A DNA stretch of 64,000 bases from Clostridia bacterium (GTDB lineage Bacteria; Bacillota; Clostridia; Christensenellales; Aristaeellaceae): contig JAFYFC010000036.1 in assembly GCA_017543905.1 (NCBI GenBank), positions 1 to 64,000 on the forward strand, given 5' to 3'. The translations under genes were made by a program, and so were the position numbers. Every line of letters begins with the position of its first letter. Position 1 is the first letter of the stretch. Shown in pieces: positions 1-8,318 of the stretch. Under the pieces are notes generated by a model. It did no database searches, was not told where the DNA came from, and was given only the letters and a program-made list of their open reading frames with translations.

Positions 1-260
1 ATGACGAAGATGATGAAGATTATGACGACGATGACGACGATGACGACGACGATGAAGACGTCAGCTTCGGTCAGAATCTGCTGATGGTCATAAAGGGTAT
101 CGTAATTGCCGTATTGATACTTGCCCTGGCAGTCGTAGTACTGCGTGCGGTGGAGGCCGGCAGCGGCGCCGACGGCTTCAACTGCAACTGGTTCCGCGAG
201 CACTTAGGCGCGATAGGCCGCTTCCTGTTCGGCGAGAATCCCAAAGCCGTAACCATGTAA
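1..260 (+). CDS. C-terminal part of an acidic single-pass membrane protein (5' end outside window)
   Basis: The reading frame is open from base 3 to a TAA at 258-260, giving about 85 residues. It begins inside an Asp/Glu tract of roughly 19 residues made of repeated GAC/GAT/GAA codons. A hydrophobic stretch suited to one membrane helix follows (about residues 28-48), then a Gly/Cys/Trp-containing tail of about 35 residues. I recognise no family. The acidic tract just before the membrane helix suggests a long, charged linker on one side of the membrane, but the missing N-terminus prevents assignment. A hairpin terminator follows 25 bases after the stop, so this is the last gene of its transcript. 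Confidence 0.6.
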   Translation, partial: DEDDEDYDDDDDDDDDDEDVSFGQNLLMVIKGIVIAVLILALAVVVLRAVEAGSGADGFNCNWFREHLGAIGRFLFGENPKAVTM

Positions 261-284
261 AACCGTTTAAAAGCTGTTATAAAT

Positions 285-326
285 ACGGGCTGACGCGGAA
301 ATTGTCTGCGCCGGCCCGTGCTTTTT
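285..326 (+). terminator. Rho-independent terminator of the upstream acidic membrane protein
   Basis: A GC-rich inverted repeat (ACGGGC... / ...GCCCGT, with some G-U pairs) closes over an AATT loop and is followed by CTTTTT. It lies just after the stop codon at 260. Confidence 0.7.
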
Positions 327-582
327 ATGCAGCCGCGCCGCTTTGTTTTTCGGATTTTTGATGATATCGTTCGAACGCCGCATTGACAGCTGTGCCAAAG
401 CGCTTGGCGTTAGCGTTGACGCGATGTGTCAGACGTGGACAGTAAAACCACGGCCTGAAGCTGCGCCTGGCCATGCTCGCGGGGCGTTTTGCTGGAAGCG
501 TGAACGTGACGGGCTTTGCCGTCCGTTATCATGACCTGCCGCCGCAGATTAGGCGCTGCGGCAAAGTTACGTTCTCTCCGGC
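327..582. other. Intergenic, no supported gene
   Basis: About 255 bases separate the terminator from the 3' end of the leftward chromate transporter gene. Short open frames exist, but none has a ribosome-binding site or recognisable product. I see no tRNA or repeat here. Confidence 0.5.
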
Positions 583-1149
583 TCAGGCGCAGCCGAGGGC
601 GCTCAGCGTGTACATGACGGCCATGCCCAGACCTGCGGAAAGTATTATCAGCTTTATGGGATGTACTTTTTTCAGACTCAGATACAGTATAAGCGCGAAT
701 ATCAGCGCTGAAGCGGCCAAAGCTGCGCTCAGCACGAAGCCGCTTTGGAAAAACACGGTTTTGGCGATGCCGACTGCCGCTGCCGCCAGCAGCCCGACGA
801 CCGCGGGACGCAGACCGCTCATTATGCCTGCCACTACGCGGCTGCGGCGGAATTTTTCATAAATATGCGCGACCGCGAGTATAACGATGAAGCTGGGCAG
901 CACTACGCCCAGAGTCGCGCATACGCTGCCTGCAAGGCCGGCCGTATGCAGGCCTACGTACGTCGCGATGTTTACCGCGAAGGGCCCGGGCGTGGACTCG
1001 CTGACCGCTACGAAGTTGGTAAGCTCCTCCGCGCTGAGCAGGCCGCGCCGGGTTATCTCCTCGCTGATCAGGGGCAGCATTGCGTAACCGCCGCCGAATG
1101 TGAACAGCCCGATCTTGAAGAACATGAAAAACAGCGAAACGAGCGTCAT
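583..1149 (-). CDS. Chromate transporter, half-size ChrA family (second of pair)
   Basis: This 188-residue integral membrane protein belongs to the short-chain ChrA family (single chromate_transp domain). The family signature FKIGLFTFGGGYAMLPLI lies at residues 11-28, followed by the conserved ESTPGP motif at about 51-56 and a run of hydrophobic helices to the C-terminus. Full-length ChrA proteins carry two such domains. Firmicutes often encode the halves as adjacent genes that probably work as a heterodimer. The ATG overlaps the stop of the upstream half by four bases (ATGA), so translation is probably coupled. Chromate efflux is the family assignment; the physiological anion may differ. Confidence 0.9.
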   Translation of the reverse strand: MTLVSLFFMFFKIGLFTFGGGYAMLPLISEEITRRGLLSAEELTNFVAVSESTPGPFAVNIATYVGLHTAGLAGSVCATLGVVLPSFIVILAVAHIYEKFRRSRVVAGIMSGLRPAVVGLLAAAAVGIAKTVFFQSGFVLSAALAASALIFALILYLSLKKVHPIKLIILSAGLGMAVMYTLSALGCA

Positions 1150-1742
1150 TTTTCTGTCCTCCCGAGGCTGTACAGGTACGTGAGCAGACCTATCCCCGCG
1201 CAGAGTGCCAGCACGGCTATCGAGCTTAAATGCGCGAACATGACCAGCGCGAACGCCGTGCACATCAGCGCGTAGGGCAAAGCGGCAAGAAACAGAGCTG
1301 CGCCTTTGCAGTTTAAAACGTCCGAAAGCCGCTGTTTGGGACATTTTTTGTACATGGAGATCAGCGCCCTTACGATCAGCGCGAGCACGCCTGCGCGTAT
1401 GCCGAAAAACGCGTATTTTACGGGCGTGAGATCGCGGTACCTGTCGAGCAGCGCGCCCAGCAGAGCAATTATAAGGAACGAAGGCAGCACCACGCCCAGC
1501 GTGGCGCATATGCTGCCGGTCACGCCTGCAGCTTTGTAGCCGACAAACGTGGCGCAGTTTATCGCGATCGGCCCGGGCGTGCTCTCGGAGATGGCGAGTA
1601 TGTCCGGCATGTCGCTTTCGCTTATCCAGCCCTTGCGCGCGGCGGCCTCCTCCTGAATAAGTGGCACCATCGCATAACCGCCGCCGAACGTGAACGCGCC
1701 GATTTTGAAAAACGTAATAAACAGATCCAGACGAATATTCAT
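1146..1742 (-). CDS. Chromate transporter, half-size ChrA family (first of pair)
   Basis: This 198-residue membrane protein is paralogous to its downstream neighbour. It has FKIGAFTFGGGYAMVPLIQEE near the N-terminus and ESTPGP at about residue 53. I placed the start at the ATG at 1742, because the hydrophobic signature then begins around residue 10 as in its partner; an in-frame codon 24 bases upstream is less likely. The pair follows the signal-recognition operon on the same strand but is separated from it by a terminator hairpin. A TATAAT-like box lies just upstream in the 1743-1819 gap, without a convincing -35. Confidence 0.88.
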   Translation of the reverse strand: MNIRLDLFITFFKIGAFTFGGGYAMVPLIQEEAAARKGWISESDMPDILAISESTPGPIAINCATFVGYKAAGVTGSICATLGVVLPSFLIIALLGALLDRYRDLTPVKYAFFGIRAGVLALIVRALISMYKKCPKQRLSDVLNCKGAALFLAALPYALMCTAFALVMFAHLSSIAVLALCAGIGLLTYLYSLGRTEK

Positions 1743-1780
1743 TGCACAAATTATACGGACATGCAAATCCGATACGCTGC

Positions 1781-1812
1781 AAAACGAAAGCCGCCGCCCC
1801 CGCCGGGCGGCG
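1781..1812 (-). terminator. Terminator after the ylxM-ffh-rpsP-khpA operon
   Basis: An 8-bp GC-only stem (CGCCGCCC / GGGCGGCG) with a 5-base loop is followed on the minus strand by a T-rich run (TTTCGTTTT). It lies just downstream of the khpA stop codon. Confidence 0.65.
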
Positions 1813-1819
1813 ACATATG

Positions 1820-2053
1820 TTATACTATTTCGACAAACACGGGTTTTTCGTTTTTTACCGTGGCGGCCTTGACTACGGAACGGATAGATTTCGCTATCCG
1901 GCCCTGCTTGCCTATCACCTTGCCCATGTCGTCGGGATCCACGCGCAGCTCGATTATGACGGACTCGGGCCCGTCGACCTCGCGCACGTCAACAGCGTCG
2001 GGCTTGTCCACGAGCGAGCACGCGACAAACCTGACGAGAGAAGATACCTCCAT
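1820..2053 (-). CDS. khpA: KH-domain RNA-binding protein KhpA
   Basis: This is a 77-residue single KH-domain protein of the YlqC/KhpA family. The GxxG loop appears as GKQG in VIGKQGRIAKSIRSVVKAA, near residue 48. KhpA partners with KhpB (Jag) as an RNA-binding regulator of cell elongation and division in Firmicutes. It follows rpsP by 12 bases, the usual order ffh-rpsP-khpA. In most relatives rimM, trmD and rplS come next; here the operon ends at a terminator. Confidence 0.95.
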   Translation of the reverse strand: MEVSSLVRFVACSLVDKPDAVDVREVDGPESVIIELRVDPDDMGKVIGKQGRIAKSIRSVVKAATVKNEKPVFVEIV

Positions 2054-2065
2054 TATTGCGCTCCT

Positions 2066-2305
2066 TTACAGAAGCCCGCTCTTCTTCAGAAGCCCGCGCA
2101 CCGTATCGGTGGGCTGTGCGCCGGTGGAGAGCCAGTACTTTGCTCTGTCCTCGTCGAGCTTGATTACGGCGGGATCGCTCACGGGATTATAATAGCCGAT
2201 TTCCTCTACGAAACGGCCGTCACGGGGAGAGCGGCTGTCGGATACTACCACGCGATAGAAGGGCTCCTTCTTCATGCCCATTCTCTTAAGACGAATCTTG
2301 ACCAT
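2066..2305 (-). CDS. rpsP: 30S ribosomal protein S16
   Basis: This 79-residue protein has the standard S16 start ([21 protein letters not shown]) and the conserved GYYNP motif near residue 38. S16 binds 16S rRNA and is needed for 30S assembly. An AGGAGG site precedes the ATG. It sits between ffh and khpA, 66 bases after the ffh stop, and is co-directional with both. Confidence 0.98.
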   Translation of the reverse strand: MVKIRLKRMGMKKEPFYRVVVSDSRSPRDGRFVEEIGYYNPVSDPAVIKLDEDRAKYWLSTGAQPTDTVRGLLKKSGLL

Positions 2306-2371
2306 TGATGTTCCTCCTTGAATAATACGGAAAGTATAAGTTATATGGAATCCGGTGCTCCCGGCAATCCG

Positions 2372-3727
2372 CTATTTCATGCCCTTCATCATGCGGCGCA
2401 TCATGGCGCCCTTGCCCTTGGAGGACATTACCTGCTTCATCATGTCCTTGGCCTGCTCGTACTGCTTGATAAGCAGGTTGACCTGCTGTACGGTAGTGCC
2501 GCTGCCCGCGGCGATGCGGCGGCGGCGCGAGGCGTTCAGTATGTCCGGATGGCGTCGCTCGGCCTTCGTCATGGCGAGTATGATCGCTTCGTTTTTGGCC
2601 TGCTCGCGCGCGACCTTGTCCTCGTCTATGTCGACGCTTGCGATCTTGGAGCCCAGCCCCGGCACCATTTTGAGTATATCTCTTACCGAGCCCATCTTTT
2701 TGATCTGCCTGAGCTGCGCGAGATAATCCTCCAGCGTGAACCTCTGAGCGCGCAGGTTTTTCTCAAGATCCTCTGCGGCCTTTTCGTCTATTATGTCCTG
2801 CGCTTTTTCGATAAGGGAGAGCACGTCGCCCATGCCCAGTATACGTCCCGCCATGCGGTCGGGGTGGAAGGGCTCTATATCGCCGAGCTTTTCGCCCACG
2901 CCGGCGAATTTTATGGGCTTGCCCGTGATCGCCTTTACGGAGATCGCCGCGCCGCCGCGCGTGTCGCCGTCGAGCTTAGTGAGTATCACGCCGTCCACGT
3001 TAAGCGCCTTGTTGAAGGTGTCCGCTACAGTCACCGCGTCCTGACCTGTCATCGCGTCTACTACCAGCAGGATCTCCTGCGGCTTGACGGCGTCTTTTAT
3101 GTCTTTAAGCTCCTGCATGAGCTTTTCGTCTATGTGGAGACGTCCGGCGGTATCGATTATGACGGGATCGAAGCCGTAATATCTCGCGTGCTCCACGGCT
3201 TCCTTTGCGATCTGCACGGGATCGCCCTGCCCTTTTTCGAACACCTCGACGCCGGCCTGTCCGCCTACTATCTGCAGCTGCCTGATGGCGGCGGGGCGGT
3301 ACACGTCGCACGCCGCAAGCAGCGGCTTTTTGCCTTCGCGGGCTATCATACGCCCGAGCTTCGCGCACATAGTGGTTTTGCCTGCGCCCTGCAGACCGCA
3401 CATCATGTATATCGTGGGCACGCTCGGGGAGTGGGTGAGCTTGGCGTTCGTGCCGCCCATAAGCGCGGTCAGCTCTTCGTTTACTATCTTTATGACCTGC
3501 TGGGCAGGGGTCAGCGACTGCAGTATCTCGCTGCCCACGGCGCGCTCGGTCACCTTTTTGACGAAATCCTTTACCAGAGCGTAGTTTACGTCCGCCTCCA
3601 GCAGCGCCATGCGCACGTCGCGCATCGCTTCTTTTACGTCTGCCTCGGTAAGCTTGCCGCGGCCGCTCAGCTTTTTGAACGCGCCCTGTATTTTTTCGGA
3701 TAGGTTTTCAAATGCCACGGCTTTCAC
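2372..3727 (-). CDS. ffh: Signal recognition particle GTPase Ffh
   Basis: This 451-residue protein has the normal N-G-M layout. The N domain spans about residues 1-90, and the GTPase domain carries the P-loop GLQGAGKTT near 112, DVYRPAA near 140, DTAGR near 191 and TKLDGD near 250. A methionine-rich M domain occupies about 300-451 and ends in MMRRMMKGMK. Ffh binds signal sequences and the SRP RNA and targets membrane proteins through FtsY. It follows ylxM by 46 bases. The unusually long frames on the opposite strand are shadows of this GC-rich gene. Confidence 0.98.
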   Translation of the reverse strand: MKAVAFENLSEKIQGAFKKLSGRGKLTEADVKEAMRDVRMALLEADVNYALVKDFVKKVTERAVGSEILQSLTPAQQVIKIVNEELTALMGGTNAKLTHSPSVPTIYMMCGLQGAGKTTMCAKLGRMIAREGKKPLLAACDVYRPAAIRQLQIVGGQAGVEVFEKGQGDPVQIAKEAVEHARYYGFDPVIIDTAGRLHIDEKLMQELKDIKDAVKPQEILLVVDAMTGQDAVTVADTFNKALNVDGVILTKLDGDTRGGAAISVKAITGKPIKFAGVGEKLGDIEPFHPDRMAGRILGMGDVLSLIEKAQDIIDEKAAEDLEKNLRAQRFTLEDYLAQLRQIKKMGSVRDILKMVPGLGSKIASVDIDEDKVAREQAKNEAIILAMTKAERRHPDILNASRRRRIAAGSGTTVQQVNLLIKQYEQAKDMMKQVMSSKGKGAMMRRMMKGMK

Positions 3728-3773
3728 TTCCTGTCAAATATTTTTGCTTTACGGATCTGCGGTGTGCGCACGC

Positions 3774-4109
3774 TTAGGCGTCCGAATCGGCTTCTATGCC
3801 GTTAAGCAGCGCTTCGGCCTTGCTAAGGGCGTCTTTTGCCGTTTCCAGCAGGCGCGTACATTCCGCAAGCCTTAGTTTCATATCTCTGAAGCGTCTAAGC
3901 AGCCCCAGCTTGTCCTCGTATTCGCTAAGCTGCTTTTCGCCGCGCGTCAGCGCGTCGTGCACTGCCTGACGGCTGATGCTCAGCGTGTCCGCGATCTCCT
4001 GCAGGGACATGTCCTCTTCCAGATACATGCGCAGTATTTCACGCGTGTGCTCCGTAAGCAGCGCTCCGTAGAAATCCAGCAAAAGGTTTGCTGCTACACG
4101 TCTCTCCAC
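3774..4109 (-). CDS. ylxM: YlxM, SRP-associated sigma-70-like HTH protein
   Basis: This 111-residue helix-turn-helix protein of the YlxM/p13 family has the typical N-terminus RVAANLLLDFYGALLTE and HTH segment SLQEIADTLSISRQAVHDAL at about residues 35-54. YlxM is encoded beside ffh in Firmicutes and modulates SRP activity. I chose the GTG at 4109 as start for three reasons: GGGAG precedes it, the family length is about 110 residues, and the operon promoter (-10 at 4141-4146) overlaps the longer frame that would start at 4169. The C-terminal part (about 70-111) looks coiled-coil. Confidence 0.9.
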   Translation of the reverse strand: MERRVAANLLLDFYGALLTEHTREILRMYLEEDMSLQEIADTLSISRQAVHDALTRGEKQLSEYEDKLGLLRRFRDMKLRLAECTRLLETAKDALSKAEALLNGIEADSDA

Positions 4110-4140
4110 AGGCGCACATCTCCCTTCGTTCAGCTTAGGT

Positions 4141-4169
4141 ATTATATCCCGAAATAAAATATCTGTCAA
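4141..4169 (-). promoter_or_regulatory. Consensus sigma-A promoter of the ylxM-ffh-rpsP-khpA operon
   Basis: On the minus strand TTGACA (4164-4169) and TATAAT (4141-4146) are separated by exactly 17 bases, a perfect consensus promoter. The predicted transcript start is near 4135, which supports the GTG start of ylxM at 4109. Confidence 0.88.
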
Positions 4170-4204
4170 GTTAAATTACCTGACAGATTTAGCTTCGGTG
4201 CATA

Positions 4205-4244
4205 TAAAAATCCGGCCCGTACTTTCGTACAGGCCGGATTTTTT
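4205..4244 (-). terminator. Terminator after rplA
   Basis: AATCCGGCC and GGCCGGATT arms enclose a further pairing GTAC-loop. The hairpin has T-runs on both sides and so may act in both directions. It ends the rpmG-secE-nusG-rplK-rplA transcript six bases after the rplA stop. Confidence 0.85.
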
Positions 4245-4249
4245 GAAGC

Positions 4250-4936
4250 TTAGAATTTAAGGCTGTTCAGCTTGATGCCGGGGCCCATGGTGCTGGAAAT
4301 GACGGCGCTCTTTATGTATGCGCCCTTCGCAGCGGAGGGCTTCGCCTTGATTATTGCCTCCATGAGTGCGCGCAGGTTCTCAGTCAGCTTTTCCTCGCTG
4401 AAGGAAGCCTTGCCGAGGGGGCAGTGGATGATAGCGGTCTTGTCCAGACGGTACTCGACCTTACCGGCTTTGGTTTCGGCTACGGCCTTCGCGACGTCCT
4501 GAGTGACGGTGCCGGTCTTGGGGTTCGGCATGAGGCCCTTGGGACCCAGTATTTTACCCAGACGGCCGACCAGACCCATCATGTCGGGAGTGGCGATACA
4601 AACGTCAAATCCGAACCAGCCGCCCTGAATCTTGGCGATCATGTCTTCGGCACCTACGAAATCCGCGCCTGCGGCAGCGGCTTCGTCAGCCTTGGGACCC
4701 TTGGTTATAACGAGCACGCTCTTGGTTTTGCCGGTGCCGTTGGGCAGCACGACGGTGCCGCGCACCTGCTGATCCGCGTGACGGGGGTCTACGCCCAAAC
4801 GCACGGAAATCTCGATCGTCTCGTCGAATTTCGCCTTGGCAGTCTGCTTTACCAGAGAAATCGCCTCTTCGGGATCATACTGCTTGGTGCGATCGATCAG
4901 CTTGAAGCTGTCAGTGTATTTCTTTCCGCTTTTCAT
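4250..4936 (-). CDS. rplA: 50S ribosomal protein L1
   Basis: This 228-residue L1 protein starts [15 protein letters not shown] and has the conserved [10 protein letters not shown] motif near residue 128. The chosen ATG at 4936 follows AGGAGG; an upstream extension in frame lacks this. L1 binds 23S rRNA at the L1 stalk and often autoregulates its operon. It lies 58 bases after rplK. The usual next genes rplJ and rplL are absent, because a strong terminator follows immediately. Confidence 0.97.
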   Translation of the reverse strand: MKSGKKYTDSFKLIDRTKQYDPEEAISLVKQTAKAKFDETIEISVRLGVDPRHADQQVRGTVVLPNGTGKTKSVLVITKGPKADEAAAAGADFVGAEDMIAKIQGGWFGFDVCIATPDMMGLVGRLGKILGPKGLMPNPKTGTVTQDVAKAVAETKAGKVEYRLDKTAIIHCPLGKASFSEEKLTENLRALMEAIIKAKPSAAKGAYIKSAVISSTMGPGIKLNSLKF

Positions 4937-4994
4937 TCTTATTCCTCCCTGTGGTACAAACGGCGCTGTGTCCTCCCACGGTTTTGGTGTTGTG

Positions 4995-5420
4995 TCAGGC
5001 GTCCACGACAACGCCCATGGAACGTGCGGTGCCGGCGATCATGCTCATGGCGGCTTCGATGGAAGCGGCGTTCAGATCGGGCATCTTGAGTTCGGCGATC
5101 TCTCTGACCTGAGCCTGAGAGATATGGGCGACCTTGTCCTTGTTGGGACGGCCGGAAGCGTGCTCTATACCGCATGCCTTTTTAATCAGCACGGCGGCGG
5201 GCGGCGTCTTGGTGATGAACGTGAAGGAACGATCCTGATACACGGTAATGACGACCGGGATGATCAGACCGACCTGCTTCGCGGTGCGATCGTTGAATTC
5301 CTTGCAGAATCCGGGGATGTTCACGCCATGCTGACCGAGAGCCGGGCCGATAGGCGGCGCGGGGGTTGCTTTGCCGGCGTTGACCTGCAGCTTGATAAGC
5401 GCAGTAACTTTCTTCGCCAT
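4995..5420 (-). CDS. rplK: 50S ribosomal protein L11
   Basis: This 141-residue protein has the full L11 pattern: [25 protein letters not shown] at residues 11-35 and the C-terminal rRNA-binding domain with [12 protein letters not shown] (about 71-82). It has the standard family length and a Shine-Dalgarno sequence of AGGAGG. L11 forms the GTPase-associated centre together with 23S rRNA. It is in the order nusG-rplK-rplA, with 132 bases between it and nusG. Confidence 0.98.
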   Translation of the reverse strand: MAKKVTALIKLQVNAGKATPAPPIGPALGQHGVNIPGFCKEFNDRTAKQVGLIIPVVITVYQDRSFTFITKTPPAAVLIKKACGIEHASGRPNKDKVAHISQAQVREIAELKMPDLNAASIEAAMSMIAGTARSMGVVVDA

Positions 5421-5552
5421 AGGGGTTTCCTCCTTAAAATAATGTGGTGTAAGCGGAGCGCTTTATACTCCTCCCACTTCCTGAAAGCCCGAGGGGCTTG
5501 CAAGCGTAGCTGTGCGGCGTCTGGGCGGTAAAACCGCTGACGAACGCCTGTG

Positions 5553-6083
5553 TCAGGCCTGAGTGCGCACCACGTCGTCGAGCTCCAGATCGACGTTCGT
5601 GGCGCGTCCCATCATCTCTACCACTACCGTCACGCGCTTGGCGGACGGATCGATGGCGGAGACGCGGCCGGTGAAGTTTTCGAAGATACCGTTCAGTATG
5701 CGCACTTCGTCGTTCAGCTGTACGTCCAGACGGGTCACGGGGATGCTCGCCATGAGATCCGCGTATTCCTCGTCTGAAAGGGGCGAGGGCTTGTTGCCTG
5801 CGCCGACAAAGCCGGTCACCCCGGTGGTGTTGCGCACGATGTACCAGGATTCGTTGGTCATCACCATGTGCACCAGCACGTAGCCGGGCATGCGCTTACG
5901 CTGTATAACGTGGCTTTTGCCGTTTCTGACCTCGAGCACCTCCTCGGTGGGTATGCATACCTCGCCGATGAGATCCTGCAGTCCGTTGTTTTCCACGGAC
6001 TTTTCCAGATTGGCCTTTACCTTGTTTTCATAGCCCGAATATGTATGCGCTACATACCATTTCATCGCGGCATTATCTGCCAT
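5553..6083 (-). CDS. nusG: Transcription termination/antitermination factor NusG
   Basis: This 176-residue NusG has an NGN domain (WYVAHTYSGYENKVKANLEK at about 9-28; RKRMPGYVLVHMVM at about 62-75) and a C-terminal KOW domain (about 120-176, NDEVRILNGIFENFTGRVSAID). NusG binds RNA polymerase and links it to the ribosome or modulates pausing. It is 13 bases downstream of secE, the conserved pairing. An earlier ATG only six codons before MKWYVAH gives the annotated start; the shorter start is also possible. Confidence 0.97.
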   Translation of the reverse strand: MADNAAMKWYVAHTYSGYENKVKANLEKSVENNGLQDLIGEVCIPTEEVLEVRNGKSHVIQRKRMPGYVLVHMVMTNESWYIVRNTTGVTGFVGAGNKPSPLSDEEYADLMASIPVTRLDVQLNDEVRILNGIFENFTGRVSAIDPSAKRVTVVVEMMGRATNVDLELDDVVRTQA

Positions 6084-6096
6084 GTTGTTTCCCCCG

Positions 6097-6360
6097 TCAG
6101 CCGGTGATCAGCTTGATCACGGCGCTTGCGCCAAGGTCGAACACGCCGATTATCACGCCCATGACCACCAGGAACAGCAGCACAACTATGGAATAGTTGA
6201 TAAGCGCGCTTTTGGTGGGCCAGGTAACCTTCTTCAGCTCGTGATACATGTTGTAGAAGGCCTTGCCGATTTTTTTGAAAAGCCTGCCGCACCAGGCGAT
6301 AGGACCCTTCTTCGCGCCGTTATCGGCGGTTTTGGGTGTTTTCACGTCGTTAGCTGCCAT
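6097..6360 (-). CDS. secE: Preprotein translocase subunit SecE
   Basis: This 87-residue protein has a basic cytoplasmic N-terminus and a conserved amphipathic segment, MYHELKKVTWPTKSALINYS (about residues 38-57), that matches the SecE signature. One membrane helix follows (about 58-80). SecE clamps the SecY channel. It lies in rpmG-secE-nusG order, 32 bases after rpmG. Confidence 0.96.
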   Translation of the reverse strand: MAANDVKTPKTADNGAKKGPIAWCGRLFKKIGKAFYNMYHELKKVTWPTKSALINYSIVVLLFLVVMGVIIGVFDLGASAVIKLITG

Positions 6361-6392
6361 GTTTCACACATCCTTTGCTTTGCCGCGGCAGA

Positions 6393-6554
6393 TTACTTGG
6401 CTTCCTTGTGAGAGGTATGCTTTCTGCAGAAACGGCAATACTTGTTCATCTCAAGACGGTCGGGGTCGTTCTTCTTGTTCTTGATGGTATTGTAGTTTCG
6501 CTGCTTGCACTCGGAGCACGCCAGAACTACCTTTACTCTCTTATCCGATGCCAT
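6393..6554 (-). CDS. rpmG: 50S ribosomal protein L33 (zinc-binding form)
   Basis: This 53-residue L33 has CSEC near residue 13 and CRFC near residue 40, the four cysteines of the zinc-binding C+ type. The ATG at 6554 follows AGGAGG by seven bases, while the longer in-frame extension has no ribosome site. It is the first gene of the secE-nusG-rplKA operon, and its promoter lies about 100 bases upstream. Confidence 0.96.
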   Translation of the reverse strand: MASDKRVKVVLACSECKQRNYNTIKNKKNDPDRLEMNKYCRFCRKHTSHKEAK

Positions 6555-6655
6555 AATGACACCTCCTATATTAATCGTAGCGCCCGTATTCCGCAAGGGG
6601 GCGCCGGTCGAAAATAGACGACAAAAGCAACCCATACTCTTGGGCAGACTTGATT

Positions 6656-6684
6656 ATTATAATCAAGTACTATAGTCAATGCAA
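6656..6684 (-). promoter_or_regulatory. Promoter of rpmG-secE-nusG-rplK-rplA
   Basis: Minus-strand TTGCAT (6679-6684) and TATAAT (6656-6661) have a 17-base spacer. A second -35-like TTGACT lies inside the spacer. It gives a leader of about 95 bases before rpmG. Confidence 0.75.
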
Positions 6685-6828
6685 GCGATATTCTGAAATT
6701 TTACAAAATTATTGCGTTCGCGCCGCCTCTCAGGGGAAATGGGAGAATAAATGGAGAAAAACGGCTTAAGCGGGCGCGTGGCAGATACCGCCGCTGCGTG
6801 ATGAGGCATTCAGCTCGCGCGATAACGC

Positions 6829-6857
6829 TTGACTGTATCGCCGGGATTATGTATAAT
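6829..6857 (+). promoter_or_regulatory. Promoter of the DtxR/MntR-like regulator gene
   Basis: TTGACT (6829-6834), a 17-base spacer and TATAAT (6852-6857). The ATG follows 33 bases later. The preceding 6685-6828 stretch holds no gene that I can support. Confidence 0.85.
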
Positions 6858-6889
6858 AAACACTAATCTGCAGTAAGGGAGTTATTCCT

Positions 6890-7273
6890 ATGCGCGAATC
6901 CGGTGAAATGTATCTCGAAACGATTTTAGTTCTGGGCAGGAAGCAGCCTGTTGTGCGGGCGATAGACGTGGTCGAGGAGATGAGCTTTTCCCGCGCCTCG
7001 GTAAGCCGCGCGCTGTCGCGCCTGAGAGCGGACAACTGCGTGACGGTCGACAAGGCGGGGCATATCGCGCTCACGAACAAGGGCTACGAAATAGCCTCCA
7101 AAATCTATGAAAGGCATCAGGTGCTCTCGAAGGTTCTGATGGATCTGGGCGTGGACGAGCAAACCGCGCTCGACGACGCATGCCGCATAGAGCACGTGAT
7201 AAGCGATAAATCCTTTGAAGTAATAAAAGACACCTGCCGCCGCGCCGCCGAAAAGGCTGCGGCGGAAAAATAA
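6890..7273 (+). CDS. DtxR/MntR-family metal-dependent transcriptional regulator
   Basis: This 127-residue protein has an N-terminal winged helix (about residues 1-65, with SFSRASVSRALSRLRADNCV as recognition region) and the family dimerisation/metal domain: GHIALTNKGYEIASKIYERHQVL (about 62-84) and DACRIEHVIS (about 102-111). The His in YERH and the Glu/His in RIEH match metal ligands of MntR. The C-terminal SH3-like domain of DtxR/IdeR is absent, as in MntR. Mn or Fe sensing is therefore likely. It has its own promoter and precedes asnA by 22 bases. A palindrome resembling this family's operators lies in the promoter at 8809-8837. Confidence 0.88.
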   Translation: MRESGEMYLETILVLGRKQPVVRAIDVVEEMSFSRASVSRALSRLRADNCVTVDKAGHIALTNKGYEIASKIYERHQVLSKVLMDLGVDEQTALDDACRIEHVISDKSFEVIKDTCRRAAEKAAAEK

Positions 7274-7295
7274 ACAGGCACGGAGAGGAAGTATT

Positions 7296-8306
7296 ATGCG
7301 TTCCATATATATACCAGAAGGCTATAAAAGCGTATTATCGGTTCAGCAGACCGAAAAGGCGATCAAATTCGTCAAGGACACCTTCGAACACACGTTCGCG
7401 GATTCCATGCAGCTTCTGCGCATAAGCGCGCCGCTTTTCGTCAGCGCGGATTCCGGTCTGAACGACAATCTGAACGGCGTGGAGCGGCCCGTCGCCTTCG
7501 GCATACGCGAGATACCCGAATCCGACATGGAAATAGTGCATTCGCTCGCCAAATGGAAGCGGCAGGCGCTGCGCGATTACGGCTTTGCGCTGCACGAGGG
7601 TCTGTACACGGACATGAACGCGATACGCCGCGACGAGGATATAGACAACCTGCATTCCATATACGTGGATCAGTGGGACTGGGAAAAGGTAATCTCCCGC
7701 GAGGACAGGACGCGCGAATACCTTGAAAACACCGTGCGCATAATCGTGCGCGCGCTCGCGGCGACGGAGCTTGCGGCCTGCGCGATGTTTCCGGCGCTGG
7801 AGCCCGCGATAAATCCCACCGTCACGTTCGTCACTTCTCAGGAGCTCGAGGACAAATACCCCGAGCTTACGCCGAAGCAGCGCGAGGACGAGGTGTGCCG
7901 CAGGTTCGGTACGGTGTTCATAGAGAACATCGGCGGCAAGCTGAGAAGCGGCGTGCCGCACGACGGGCGCGCGCCGGACTACGACGACTGGGAATTGAAC
8001 GGCGACATAATCGTGTGGAACGACGTGCTCGGCCGCGCGTTCGAGGTGTCCTCCATGGGCATACGCGTGGACGAAAGCGCGATGCGCCGCCAGCTGGAGC
8101 TGTCCGGCCATACCGAGCGCGCGGAGCTGCCGTTCCACAAGGCGCTGCTCGAAGGCAATATGCCTCTGTCTATCGGCGGCGGCATCGGGCAGAGCCGCAT
8201 CTGCATGCTCATACTCAAAAAATGCCACATAGGCGAGGTGCAGGTAAGCCGCTGGGATAAGGACACCCTGAGCGTCTGCGCCAAAAACGGCGTTTTCCTG
8301 CTGTAA
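7296..8306 (+). CDS. asnA: Aspartate-ammonia ligase (asparagine synthetase A)
   Basis: This 336-residue AsnA has the normal family length. It makes asparagine from aspartate, ammonia and ATP in the cytoplasm. Recognisable class-II aminoacyl-tRNA-synthetase-like core segments include RISAPLFV, NDNLNGVERPV near residues 50-60, HSLAKWKR near 82, LHEGLYTDMNAIR near 100, SIYVDQWDWEKV near 117, and GGGIGQSRICML near 290. An AGGAAG site precedes the ATG. It is co-directional with the regulator upstream, and the damaged GNAT gene starts 13 bases after its stop. Confidence 0.97.
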   Translation: MRSIYIPEGYKSVLSVQQTEKAIKFVKDTFEHTFADSMQLLRISAPLFVSADSGLNDNLNGVERPVAFGIREIPESDMEIVHSLAKWKRQALRDYGFALHEGLYTDMNAIRRDEDIDNLHSIYVDQWDWEKVISREDRTREYLENTVRIIVRALAATELAACAMFPALEPAINPTVTFVTSQELEDKYPELTPKQREDEVCRRFGTVFIENIGGKLRSGVPHDGRAPDYDDWELNGDIIVWNDVLGRAFEVSSMGIRVDESAMRRQLELSGHTERAELPFHKALLEGNMPLSIGGGIGQSRICMLILKKCHIGEVQVSRWDKDTLSVCAKNGVFLL

Positions 8307-8318
8307 ACGAGGCGGAGC

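Noticed and set aside
343..862. Short rightward open frames at the left end
   Set aside because: No ribosome site and no family; the right part is antisense to the chromate transporter gene.
2318..3703. 461-codon open frame antisense to ffh
   Set aside because: It is a shadow of a GC-rich real gene; no ribosome site and the product is low-complexity with frequent Tyr/His/Arg runs.
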